Shown piece after piece: positions 1 to 8,421 of a DNA stretch of 64,000 bases. How positions within the stretch are numbered: position 1 is the stretch's first letter; every line of letters starts with the position of its first letter. The notes below the pieces were generated by a model. It ran no database searches. It saw only the letters and a list, made by a program, of their open reading frames with translations, and was not told where the DNA came from. A program made the translations under genes and the position numbers. Source of the stretch: Xanthomonas fragariae (GTDB lineage Bacteria; Pseudomonadota; Gammaproteobacteria; Xanthomonadales; Xanthomonadaceae); the NCBI RefSeq assembly GCF_900183975.1, contig NZ_LT853882.1, positions 3,093,501 to 3,157,500 on the forward strand. Reading direction: 5' to 3'.

Positions 1-1119
1 ATCGCCCTGATTAGCTATACCTCTAGAACCACTACCCTCTTGAGGGGGAGGGGCTTGCGGAGTGCCGGAAATCCGCTGACCCGCTGAACCAAGAGATGAG
101 GGCGGTGTAACCGAAGTATCTTTAGCAGCCTGTTGCGGCATGTAAGACCCTGCGGGCTGCCCCTGCGGTCCAGGTGTCGATGCTGCACCTCCACCAAATG
201 CAGAGAAATGCATGAAGCTACTCATATTACCCTGCCAAATTGCAGCCGCCAACGTTGGCACGCTGATGATCAGCCCGGTCATGATCAATCCGATACCGCC
301 CTGCTGCAGGGCTTGGCTAGACAGTCCTTCTGCATTGCCCAACGTGATGAGTTGCGCAGCCCAGTAGGCCGCAGCTACTTTTGCTGTGAATTTCAGCACC
401 ATCGCCGTGACCACCGACAGCATTGCCATCGAGAACAGCGTGCCGATCACGTAGAACAACCACTTCTTGAACAGGTCTTTGGTCTGGTCGAAGATCAGTG
501 CAAGGATGAAGATTGGCCCGATGCCGATCAGGAACGCCATGGTGAACTTGAACAACAGCAGCATAGCCCCAGCTGCCATCGGTGGGCTGGCGGTGCCGAA
601 GCCCGCCATCAAGACAGCGCGGCCTTTCTTCTCCAGTGCCTCCGGATCGGTGGCGTCGACGCGCACCGCATCCAACGCGGTCAGGGCCACCTGCGTGTAG
701 GCAAGATTTTCGTCGATCGCATCTGAGGCGGTGCTGTCTTCATCACCCGTGAACAGGCCATGGATCTCTTTGTCCAGGTTTTGGGTCATGGTCTGGTGCA
801 GCATTGCGCCGTTGACCCCGACAGCTGAAGCAAGGCTGATGATGATCGCGACCTTGCCGGCCTTGATCATGGTCGCCATTGCACTTTCACGCGACTGCCC
901 GGTTGCGATGCGATAGCCCAGAATCAGCACCCACAGAGTGGTCACTGTCAAAGCGATCGTACTGACCCACCTCATAGCGCGGCTCATCAACTCCAAGCCG
1001 AACTCTTGAATCTCATTGCTGAAGTAGTCGTTGACCAGTTTGAAGAAAACGAACTCACCGAGGCCGATATCCGCCAAAGGCTGCAACCAGTTCATCGCTC
1101 CGTGGAGAATTGCGTCCAT
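1..1119 (-). CDS. VirB6/TrbL family type IV secretion inner-membrane protein (3' end outside window)
   Basis: Polytopic inner-membrane channel component of a type IV secretion system. Reading leftwards from ATG 1117-1119 the frame stays open to base 1, so the C-terminus lies outside the window. The start reads MDAILHGAMNWLQPLADIG. Hydrophobic segments follow (around WVSTIALTVTTLWVLILGY, KVAIIISLASAVGV, AGAMLLLFKFTMAFLIGIG, VIGTLFSMAMLSVVTAMVL and GGIGLIMTGLIISVPTLAA), then a Gly/Ser/Pro/Gln-rich tail typical of VirB6/TrbL. It begins 31 nt after the VirB5-like gene ends, on the same strand, so the two form an operon. Known: VirB5 and VirB6 are adjacent in Xanthomonas T4SS loci. Inferred: IS insertion upstream in virB5 may be polar on it. 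Whether the system is conjugative or bacterium-killing cannot be decided here. Confidence 0.8.
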   Translation of the reverse strand, partial: MDAILHGAMNWLQPLADIGLGEFVFFKLVNDYFSNEIQEFGLELMSRAMRWVSTIALTVTTLWVLILGYRIATGQSRESAMATMIKAGKVAIIISLASAVGVNGAMLHQTMTQNLDKEIHGLFTGDEDSTASDAIDENLAYTQVALTALDAVRVDATDPEALEKKGRAVLMAGFGTASPPMAAGAMLLLFKFTMAFLIGIGPIFILALIFDQTKDLFKKWLFYVIGTLFSMAMLSVVTAMVLKFTAKVAAAYWAAQLITLGNAEGLSSQALQQGGIGLIMTGLIISVPTLAAAIWQGNMSSFMHFSAFGGGAASTPGPQGQPAGSYMPQQAAKDTSVTPPSSLGSAGQRISGTPQAPPPQEGSGSRGIANQGD

Positions 1120-1851
1120 TACCTTCTGCCTGTCTGTCGTGGTGTAGCGATCAATTGGATAACGCGGCTTTCAGCGTTGCGGCCTGCACGAGCTGTCCCA
1201 GCGGTTTGAGCCAGCTATTTTGGTCGCCATCCAGCGCTTTTCTGGCCATTCGCGACTGATCTTCCTGAAGCCCGGCGATGTAGCTGTCATAAGCCGTCAT
1301 CTGGGCCTGCCAGTAGTCCAAGTCCATGGCGTTTTGTGCTACGAAGCGCTGAACTTCGTTATCGTTGGCAGCAAGCGCTCCTTGGCTGGTGCCACCTTTG
1401 TCGCGCTGCGCCTCAATCGCTTTAAACTGGTTGTTGCGTTCTATAAGGCGCTTGATCATGCGTACCGACTGGTTGTACTTGGCATTTTTGGCCAGCACCA
1501 TGCGTGTGCAGACCTTCATTTGCTCCTCCACCATTTTGCCGTTCATGTTGGGGGCGAGTGACTTGAATTGCTGCAGCACCCCTGAGAGGCCAGTCTTTGG
1601 GGCACCCGGACAGTCGTCTTCCAGGCCATAGTCTTCTGGACGTTCGGCAAAGTTGTCAGCCATGGTGGACGTCCCTAGGTTCAACCGCTGAAGCTTGATG
1701 AGCTGCTGCTGATAGTGATCCAGTTGCTGCTGATACTGCTTGAGAGTCTCGGTCCATCGCTTAGCCTGCTCTGCGTACTCCTGTAAGGCCTTCGCCATCG
1801 ACGTTGGGTCATTGACAATCACTCCCACTGCATTCGCGGGCCCAACACTAA

Positions 1852-2700
1852 GAACCTGTTCACGATCTTTCCTGATTGGTGCAGACTCTGCGGATGCGAC
1901 AAAAAACCTATCCGAGCGACATGAGCCGGGAGCGTTTCGAACACATCCTCCCGATCCTGGAACAAGCGCTCAAGCGCACCAAGCCACGCCGAGTGGATAT
2001 GTATGAGGTGTGGTGCGCAGTGTTGTACGTGCTGCGAACCGGTTGCCAATGGCGAGCGCTACCCAGCGACTTTCCGAAGTGGCGGACCGTGCACGCGTAC
2101 TTTGCCAAGTGGAGCGAGTGCGACGATGAAGGAGTGAGCCTGCTGGAGCGGGCGCTCAAAAAATCAGGTTGGCGTGGCCCGCCAGAAACAGGAGCGCAAC
2201 ATCTTCAGCAGGTTCTTGATCGTGGACGCGCAGAGCGTCAAGAACACGGACACAGCCGGGCAAAAGGGATATGACGCGGGCAAAAAGGTGTCGGGCATCA
2301 AGCGGCATATCGCTGTTGATACCCAGGGGTTGCCCCATGCCATCGCGGTGACGACGGCGGAGGTGACCGACCGCAAAGGTGCGCTGCGGGCGCTGGAGCG
2401 CTGTCAGTCAAACTTGACGCATGTACAAAGCCTGCTGTGCGACAGTGGTTACACCGGAGTACCGTTTGCCGAAGGCGTGCGAGAGATTCTAGGCGAGCAG
2501 CTCACGGTGCAGATTGCCAAGCGCAGCGAACTGCACACCTTCAAGGTCATGCCCAAGCGCTGGATCGTCGAGCGCAGTTTTGCCTGGCTGGAGAAAAACC
2601 GAAGGCTGTGGAAGAACTGCGAGCGCAAACTCAACACCAGCTTGCAGTTCATCCATCTGGCCTTCTTGGCGCTTCTACTCAAAAGATCGTGAACAGGCTC
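1852..2700 (+). mobile_element. IS5-family element (IS1031/IS427-like), 849 bp, complete
   Basis: The ends form inverted repeats: the left end starts GAACCTGTTCACGATCTTT and the right end closes with AAAGATCGTGAACAGGCTC. It is flanked on both sides by TAA (1849-1851 and 2701-2703), a 3-bp TNA target duplication as in the IS1031 group of IS5. Inside is one transposase in two overlapping frames. The element lies in the signal-peptide codons of the virB5-like gene. The matching duplication implies simple transposition with no later rearrangement. I cannot give an ISfinder name with certainty. Confidence 0.92.
1894..2692 (+). CDS. IS5-family transposase, two frames joined by a frameshift
   Basis: DDE transposase of the host IS. 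The upstream frame starts at ATG 1894 (MRQKTYPSDMSRERF) and carries the N-terminal domain with YVLRTGCQWRALPSDFPKW. The downstream frame carries the catalytic parts: FLIVDAQSVKNTD with the first Asp, LLCDSGYTG with the second Asp, and RWIVERSFAWLEKNRRL with the Glu. The switch is at a run of six A (2158-2163). Reading L-K-N-Q-V-G-V-A-R-Q across it needs a +1 (or -2) slip. Programmed frameshifting in an A-run is known for this IS group, so the element is probably active rather than mutated, but a real indel in the run would look the same. Confidence 0.85.
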
Positions 2701-2748
2701 TAAGACCGGCCGCAAGCAACAAGCCTGCGGCGAGACGTGAAAATGAAA

Positions 2749-2775
2749 GGCGTGAGCGGCGTGAGCGGCGTGAGC
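2749..2775. repeat. 9-bp tandem repeat, three perfect units
   Basis: The unit GGCGTGAGC is repeated three times without change. Read on the minus strand it codes for Ser-Arg-Arg repeats in the basic n-region of the interrupted VirB5-like signal peptide. Copy number could vary by slippage without shifting the frame (9 bp is three codons). Confidence 0.85.
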
Positions 2776-2785
2776 GGTCATTCAT

Positions 2786-3304
2786 GGCGGGACTCGTCGG
2801 TCTTGTTGGGTGCAGATGGATGGCGGGGATAGCAAAATGAGGGATATAGAGGGCACAGCCCGGAAGGCCATAGGCAGCCCAGGTAGGTGGTGGGGAGTCA
2901 AGCGCGTAACGCAATCATGAAGCGAGAGAATTTTGTTCAGACACAGGCACAGCGACGAGAAAGACGCCGCCGGGGGTGCGGAGGTGAGCGCCTGCTAGAG
3001 TCATTATCCTTATGTGCTATTGAGGCAGGTTGGGTCGAACTCTGGCATAGGTTAAGGCAGATTGCCACCACCTGCTCCCCCTCCAGATGGTCATCTCATT
3101 GCCTAGCGGCCGCCACCTCAAGGGACAAGGTTGCCTGGGTAGGAAAAATCTGACGTCCGGGAACGGCAATTCCCCACCCTCTACAATGGCGTGCCCGGTC
3201 GAGTCCGCACGATATCTGTCAACCGAGGAAAGCTCTGGATCGCGTACCGTCGCAGCTGCCTGGACCGCAGGCGAGCACTCCCTCTTCGAGGGAAAGGACA
3301 TGTG
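2786..3304. other. Intergenic region between virB5 start and the small secreted protein
   Basis: A stretch of about 520 bases with no ORF showing family-like composition. It should contain the promoter for the leftward virB5-virB6 operon and one for the rightward small secreted protein. I see no convincing -35/-10 pair, repeat or RNA gene. The only clear signal is the purine-rich GAGGGAAAGGA just before the start at 3305. Confidence 0.5.
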
Positions 3305-3709
3305 ATGCGTAACTTCCAACGTACGGCAAAAGTGGCAGTGGGACTGCTAGGACTTGCACTGTCATACAGTGCGGCGGCGTGCTGTCCGGATGTCGGTCAT
3401 AGCCCCGCTGCAGCAACAACAGGGCTGGGGGCCAGTCGTCCCTCTGCGACTGATCTCTCGGCTGTCAGCACCTTGCACGTGTATGCGTTCGAGCGAGATG
3501 GGATCCGCTATCTGCAAGTCAATGGCCCTAGTGGCGATGTCCGAACTGCAATCGGATGGATCGACGGTACCCGTTGGGTCATGCCGGTTGGTATCGATGC
3601 AGACCGCACCACGATCCTGGCGGCGGGTTCACGCCCGAGCGGTACAGTCGTATATGAAGGAGACGGTATGACGGTGCTGCTACAGACACTCCCGCGTGGT
3701 AACAGCTAG
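3305..3709 (+). CDS. Small secreted or lipid-anchored protein, unknown function
   Basis: 134 residues. The start at ATG 3305 is chosen because GAGGGAAAGGA lies a few bases upstream and because it places a signal peptide at the N-terminus (MRNFQRTAKVAVGLLGLAL, then SYSAAACC). The Ala-Ala-Ala-Cys could be a weak lipobox; signal peptidase I cleavage after Ala is the alternative. The mature part has a Ser/Ala-rich linker then a compact region with LHVYAFERDGIRYLQVNG and IGWIDGTRWVMPVG, which looks like a small beta-rich domain. I do not recognise a family. Its last 30 bases overlap the end of the convergent MASE1 gene. Neighbouring T4SS genes suggest, without proof, an envelope role. Confidence 0.65.
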   Translation: MRNFQRTAKVAVGLLGLALSYSAAACCPDVGHSPAAATTGLGASRPSATDLSAVSTLHVYAFERDGIRYLQVNGPSGDVRTAIGWIDGTRWVMPVGIDADRTTILAAGSRPSGTVVYEGDGMTVLLQTLPRGNS

Positions 3710-5227
3710 CTCATCGTACCTAAAAATTGATCGTGTCCCTGTTGGTTCGGAAACAAAGAAGCTGATCTTGCCCGTATGGTGGCGCCGGCAGGTGCCACCA
3801 TACGAGCGCACCCTGCTGGACAACTCTGCTGTGTTCTCAAGAGCGGTCCGACTGGCAGGCTTGATCTGTGGCTTATCCCCGTAAATACATACAGCGATGC
3901 CCTGGAGCCCGCGCAGTTTTCCGACTCTGGCCTTGATGGTATGACGCCTTGCTGGAGGCAGACAGGCAATCGCCTGCTGGGTGCATCTGTAGACGGCAAG
4001 CTGCAGCCCAACAGACAATTGCATGGGATTGCCGCGAAGCATGACTGGGTGGATTTCTGTGTGACTGGAACTGGCGAAGCCTGGCGAACGGAAAACGTGA
4101 TAGAGCCCATGCGTCTCGATCTCCAGCGGGTACAAAGCATTGATGTACTCGTGCAGCATCTTCGATTGGATAGAGCCCGTGCGAATCATCCGCATAGCGG
4201 CTTCATGTTGTCCGCGTGACTTGAGATGACTTTCGATGTCGCGGCGTAGTCGGTTCATCTGTACCTCGATGTCGACGTACTCGATCACGTGCTCGCGCAA
4301 TTCCCGCTCAGCCCATAGGTAGCTCAGTTTTGCCGTATCCAATGCCTGTTGCTCGCCTCGCAGACGCAGGCGCACTTCGGCAAGGGTGCTGGAGATACGC
4401 GCGCCCAGCACGAATAGTCCCGTCGCCGTTGTTGCGAGCATCACCTGCACAACAAAGCCTATTGAGTCATAGGCCCCCAGCACACCCGTATTTCCCAGTG
4501 AAAATGCCAGAGCGGTATTCGCCAGCACAACGCCAATGGCCGCGCCCCGCCAGCCATGCAGCCAGGTGAGTAGAACGGCAGGAACGATCAGCAACGACAT
4601 TAAGCCCAACCGTGCAACATTGCTTTGCGGCAGTGTTGCTAATGCAAAGATCAATGCCGTCGCCAGAACCGCCAGTGCGCAATGAGGCGTCAGGCGGCTG
4701 GGCGTCTCTTCGTCGTGGCGGCGCATCCATAGAAGCACCGGCAGGACCACCATCAACATTCCGAGGTAGTCACCTACAGCGAAACGGGCGAACTTGACGC
4801 CGCTGATTGCCGACGAAGGTCCATCGAGCATGATGTTGGTCCCCAGAGTGCAGAGCGCGCCCCAGACTGCCGTGACCAGAAGCATCGGGATCAGTGACGC
4901 TCCTGCGCGATGTATTGCCCCATACCTTGCCCGAATAGCGATAGGGACCAGAGCAATGGCCGGGACCAGGATCCAGGGGCTTGCGTAGGCCCAGGTAGGA
5001 TTGACACCGACACTGCTGATCGCGGGAACCCTAATCATGAGCAACGCCGCGACATCGCCCATCAGTATCCAAGGTAGCAAGCGAGAAGGGGCGAGCAGCA
5101 ACGCTGCGATCCGAAGGCCAGCTGGCAGGTACCACTGATCCAGTGAGCAGTGCCAAGACAGTTGAAACGCCAGACAGTAGGCCGTAGCGGTTAACAAGCC
5201 CTGCGTCACACTTTTCAGCCCTTCCAT
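3680..5227 (-). CDS. MASE1-domain membrane sensor with degenerate kinase-like C-terminus
   Basis: 515 residues. Roughly residues 1-290 are a multi-pass membrane domain of MASE1 type, with the typical N-terminal WYLPAGLRIAALLLAPSRLLPW followed by about eight hydrophobic helices. A coiled coil follows (about 290-345), then about 170 soluble residues. That last part sits where a histidine kinase or GGDEF domain is normally found. I see no H-box with phospho-accepting His, no N/G1/G2 ATP-binding boxes and no GGDEF, though ISFFVSEP near the end resembles the last strand of an ATPase fold. It may be a kinase-dead sensor. No response regulator lies next to it. Convergent overlap of 30 nt with the preceding small gene. 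Confidence 0.7.
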   Translation of the reverse strand: MEGLKSVTQGLLTATAYCLAFQLSWHCSLDQWYLPAGLRIAALLLAPSRLLPWILMGDVAALLMIRVPAISSVGVNPTWAYASPWILVPAIALVPIAIRARYGAIHRAGASLIPMLLVTAVWGALCTLGTNIMLDGPSSAISGVKFARFAVGDYLGMLMVVLPVLLWMRRHDEETPSRLTPHCALAVLATALIFALATLPQSNVARLGLMSLLIVPAVLLTWLHGWRGAAIGVVLANTALAFSLGNTGVLGAYDSIGFVVQVMLATTATGLFVLGARISSTLAEVRLRLRGEQQALDTAKLSYLWAERELREHVIEYVDIEVQMNRLRRDIESHLKSRGQHEAAMRMIRTGSIQSKMLHEYINALYPLEIETHGLYHVFRSPGFASSSHTEIHPVMLRGNPMQLSVGLQLAVYRCTQQAIACLPPARRHTIKARVGKLRGLQGIAVCIYGDKPQIKPASRTALENTAELSSRVRSYGGTCRRHHTGKISFFVSEPTGTRSIFRYDELAVTTRECL

Positions 5228-5624
5228 GGGAATACCTTGAGTTTTGACGACGCCAGAGCATACCTGAGCGGGAGCCGTAACGGTGTCGGTGACCAGACTA
5301 CAGCCCAGTGAAACGGGTACGCCACAGATGCGCGTCAGGTATGTGGGGAGCCTGCTGCAAAAACATGGACGTCCTTGCCCCCCCTCAGCTTGATCAGATG
5401 GACAGAGGCCGTGGCGGGGAGCGGGGAGTTGGCGGGAGCCTTGGAACGCAATTCGGCTTAGTCACGCGACGAGCAGTGTTCATCGGTGACGAGGACGGCA
5501 CCCTGTCAAGTTGGGAGAGCGCTCTGCCGCCAGGCACGGAGTCCCGGCCAAAGTCAAAGCGTGCCATCATTCACCACATCTGAGCGAGCACGTCATTTCA
5601 ACCACTACCAGGGAGGTATTTATC
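5228..5624. other. Divergent intergenic region between the MASE1 sensor and the TrbM-like gene
   Basis: About 400 bases, expected to carry both divergent promoters. No ORF here has convincing coding character. A strong ribosome-binding site, GGGAGG, lies at 5611-5616, eight bases before the TrbM-like start. I see no clear operator or repeat. Confidence 0.5.
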
Positions 5625-5945
5625 ATGAAGCCACGCACGACTGCCGCCACTTTCGCACTGGCTGCGACTTTAGGCCTTGGCCTGAGCGCCCCAGCTCGCG
5701 CCCAGGCGCCTGATCCTTGCTCGGTCTTTCTTTGCATGTCCAGCATGTCCGGCTTCGGCACTCCGTCTCCTGAATGTGCAGCGCCGATCGCAACCTTCCA
5801 CGCCATCCAGGTATGGAGCCCTGCCTTCAACCCGCCGGCCACGGCGGCGGCACGCCGGGTGTATCTGACGACATGTCCAGGCGCGACTGCACCGAATCAA
5901 GCCATCTTGGAAGCCATCATCGCGAAGTGGGGCTATAGGCCTTGA
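5625..5945 (+). CDS. TrbM/KikA-like conjugal transfer protein
   Basis: 106 residues. The start at ATG 5625 is fixed by GGGAGG eight bases upstream and by a signal peptide (ATLGLGLSAPARAQA). The mature protein has the TrbM/KikA pattern: a Cys pair in DPCSVFLCMSSMSG, a third Cys in SPECAAPI, an aromatic FHAIQVW segment, RRVYLTTCPGA with a fourth Cys, and a short helix ending in IIAKWG. The four Cys suggest two disulphides in the periplasm. KikA/TrbM genes lie in T4SS and plasmid-transfer operons and are needed for transfer in some systems, which fits the nearby VirB5/VirB6 genes. Identification is from pattern memory. Confidence 0.75.
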   Translation: MKPRTTAATFALAATLGLGLSAPARAQAPDPCSVFLCMSSMSGFGTPSPECAAPIATFHAIQVWSPAFNPPATAAARRVYLTTCPGATAPNQAILEAIIAKWGYRP

Positions 5946-6408
5946 CGGGCGCATCGCCCGCTGACTCAGAAACATGCTTCTGAGACTTTCCAGGAATACC
6001 ACCACGCCCCTGTTCGCCAGGTGGATCGCGCATTGCCCTTCTATGCGATTGGGTTCCTACGCATCGGCCAGTGGGAAGTGAACCCGCAACCTTTGTGTGT
6101 TCGCCCGCAGGAAAGCGCACTCTGCAGCCAACCTTGGGTTTGCTGAAACACCGCATCCCAAGGCGGAAATCGTTGGGAAGCAATCACGACGGTGCGCCGG
6201 CCCGTGCGATCCAGCGCAGTGCGATGAACATCGCGCGTAGCGCGTACTGACGCTGTGTCGCCTGCGCATCCATCAGTGTCAAATACGGCGCAGCAAAGGT
6301 CTAATATTCTTCGGAAATGTCGGTCGGATAAGCATTACGAGGCTTCATCCGTATACGTTAGAGTGGCAAGGGCAAAGTTCATAACACGCTCTAGGGGAAG
6401 TCAGTTTG
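5946..6408. other. Intergenic region, mostly an eroded IS remnant
   Basis: The first 170 bases hold nothing I can identify. From about 6115 to 6390 the sequence is a diverged end of the same IS5-family element seen intact at 8376 and 11915. The last 18 bases carry the ribosome-binding site of the helicase gene. Confidence 0.7.
6115..6390 (-). repeat. Eroded 5' end of an 855-bp IS5-family element
   Basis: On the minus strand this matches the first third of the transposase in the two intact 855-bp copies, with many substitutions and small indels. LPNDFRLGMRCFSKPKVGC in one frame corresponds to LPNDFPPWEAVYQQTQRWL. The terminal inverted repeat is still intact and ends in AACACGCT at 6390, followed by CTAG, the same flank as the intact copies. 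The other end is missing. The divergence shows an older insertion than the two intact copies. It sits directly upstream of the helicase start. Confidence 0.85.
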
Positions 6409-8421
6409 ATGGATCAAGAAAGCATCGTCCGGTACTGGCATGCGGTCGAGTTGTTGCAACCGCAATCAGCACCCAAGCTGGAAAAACGCAGCAATCGATA
6501 CCAACCTTTTATCCATGACACTCTAATTCAGCGCCCGCTACTTCCGTGGACCCCGGAAAGTGTTGTCAGTAAACAGGACCTGCCCAAGAAGCGCATATGG
6601 AGCCACACGCTCTATGCTCATCTTTATGACAGTCGTCTCGTTGCCGAGAAGCTGGATGCGATGTTCGGCGCCGATCAGGGTTACCAAGAGCCCAAGTTTC
6701 GCGAGTCAGCCATGTTTGCGGCAAAATTTACAATGGGAGGCCGACTGGTCGATGACAGTTATGTGCTTTCAAGCGAAGCGTGGTTTCTTGGGCGGGTGTT
6801 GACTGGCAAAGATTGGACCAGAGGGTTCGAGACCGACCAAAAGACCCTCAGAGAGCGCGCTAACACTCTGTTCGAGGGGGAAGTATCAAGCGAAGGCTTG
6901 CGCGAACTGACTCACTGGACCCTCCAGTTCCTGGGGTTGGGAGACTTTTTTGGTGAGATGGACCACCATCGTTTTCGCTTTCGCTCACAACCAATCAATC
7001 CCGACAAGCACGAGTCGGAAGACGATCCGCTGAACAGCTTTTTGCTGGACGATCTTGCAGATGTCGCCGATGCGATCTCCAGAGGGGTGAAAAGCGAACC
7101 ACTGGATCAGTACCTGCGTCATCACGATCCAAAGCCTCGCCTGCATATGGACGATCAGCGTGCGTCGCTGCCATTGATGGGACGACCGATGCCGGATGCA
7201 TATGCCAGTAGCTGTTGGCCTACAGAACACCATTTGGGCCTGGTACATTCCCAACAGCTCGCCGTCAATACAATCCAGTCTACCCTCGCCGATGGTCAAG
7301 GGTTGCTTGGCGTCAACGGCCCACCTGGTACGGGCAAGACAACGCTGTTGCGCGACCTGATCGCAGCGATTATTACCAGCCGCGCCGATACGCTTGCCAA
7401 GCTACGTCGCGCATCAGATGCATTCGCAAGCGACGGACGCGAAGCTGCCAACGATGGTGGTAAGCAGCAATACAGTTACAAGCTCAACCCTGCACTGTAC
7501 GGCTTCGAAATCGTGGTCGCTTCATCCAACAACGGTGCTGTAGAAAATGTGACGTTGGAACTGCCTCAGCGAGACAAGATTGATGAAAGCTGGTTGCCAG
7601 AAGCAGAGTTCTTCGCCGAGCTGGGGGAGTTAGTCTCGGGCAAACCTGCGTGGGGATTGATTTCTGGTGCATTGGGGAGCAAGGAACGACGCAACAAATT
7701 CGTAGATCGTTACTTCGATGGTCAGCTCCCGTTTGGCAGCAAAGACAAGGCTGCTGCGGAGGTAGAAGAGGAGACTGAGGTCGAGCCTGATGAGGAAGTC
7801 GACAACATTGTGGAAGCACTCTTTACGGCTCACTCTGCCGAGAAGGAAAACGCTGACGACAGCGAGAACCAGAGCGAAGATGCTCCACCCGAGAAAGAGA
7901 AGGGCCCGAAGGGGTTTCGGGGCTGGCTCAAAGTGAGTGCTGAGGCGAATGCAGTCCGCTCCTCGGAGCAACGTCAAGCGTTGTGGCAACAAGCTGTGTC
8001 TGACTACGAGGCGGTCAAGGCGGAAGAACGCAAAGCATGCAATGACGCCAGTCGAATTCGTGAGCTGATTCTGGCCATCCTCAAAATCAGGAAGACGATT
8101 GCCGAGGAATCCGAAAAACTCCGGGTATTAGAACAGTCACTGATTGAGGTAGCAAATAAACTCTCGCGCTTGGATAACGAGGAAGGTGGCCCCGCCAATA
8201 TGGCGCTCAAGAAGTGTATTGACGCGCTTGAGAAGCTGCCAAAAAAGCCCGGTTTCTGGTCAAATTTATTCAGTCTCGGAAATGCTCGACGCGAATGGAG
8301 CACCGCTCGGGAACTGCTAGAAAGCCAGCATGACATCGCTAAGGCTGAGTTCGCGAGGATCACGCGTCTCACTAGAGCGTGTTATGAACTTTGCCCTTGT
8401 CACGCTAACGTATACGGATGA
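6409..8421 (+). pseudogene. SF1-type DNA/RNA helicase (AAA_11-like), 3' end cut off by IS
   Basis: The N-terminal two-thirds or less of a large superfamily 1 NTPase. The start ATG 6409 is preceded by AGGGGAAG at a spacing of eight. Walker A is GVNGPPGTGKTTLLRD, with the GPPGTGKTT box near residue 304. A motif Ia-like segment, VVASSNNGAVENVTLELP, follows. A very acidic linker (EVEEETEVEPDEEVDN) and a long charged coiled coil with repeated Glu/Lys/Arg (about residues 540-610) then follow. Genuine sequence ends near 8371; the last residues come from the IS. The DEAD-like Walker B, motifs III-VI and the whole second RecA lobe are absent, so it cannot be an active helicase. Such proteins appear in defence islands, but nothing here proves that role. 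Confidence 0.8.

Larger units (their letters stand above)
1151..2785 (-). pseudogene. VirB5/TrbJ-like T4SS pilus-tip protein, interrupted by an IS in its signal peptide
   Basis: VirB5/TrbJ proteins are periplasmic minor pilins of T4SS. The main part (1151-1828) is a Gln-rich helical protein with a KQYQQQLDHYQQQLIKLQRL coiled-coil segment, typical of TrbJ. It lacks a signal peptide because an 849-bp IS splits the gene. Removing bases 1852-2700 and one TAA duplication restores one frame: a start at 2785, a basic n-region made of repeated Ser-Arg-Arg (bases 2749-2777), hydrophobic RLAAGLLLAAGL, then SVGPANA and VGVIVNDP. That is a good signal peptide with an A-N-A cleavage site. The original was about 260 residues. 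The mature part could be translated from an internal GTG at 1828, but would lack an export signal. Rejoining the frame is seen directly; the family call rests on composition, the VDPT-like start and the neighbouring virB6. Confidence 0.8.

Noticed and set aside
133..726. 197-codon plus-strand frame near the left edge
   Set aside because: Antisense to the VirB6/TrbL gene, whose membrane helices read clearly on the minus strand.
2749..2775. Possible CRISPR or minisatellite
   Set aside because: Only three contiguous 9-bp units with no spacers; it is coding repeat in a signal peptide.
5308..5583. 91-codon plus-strand frame before the TrbM-like gene
   Set aside because: No ribosome-binding site, no hydrophobic or domain features; treated as intergenic.
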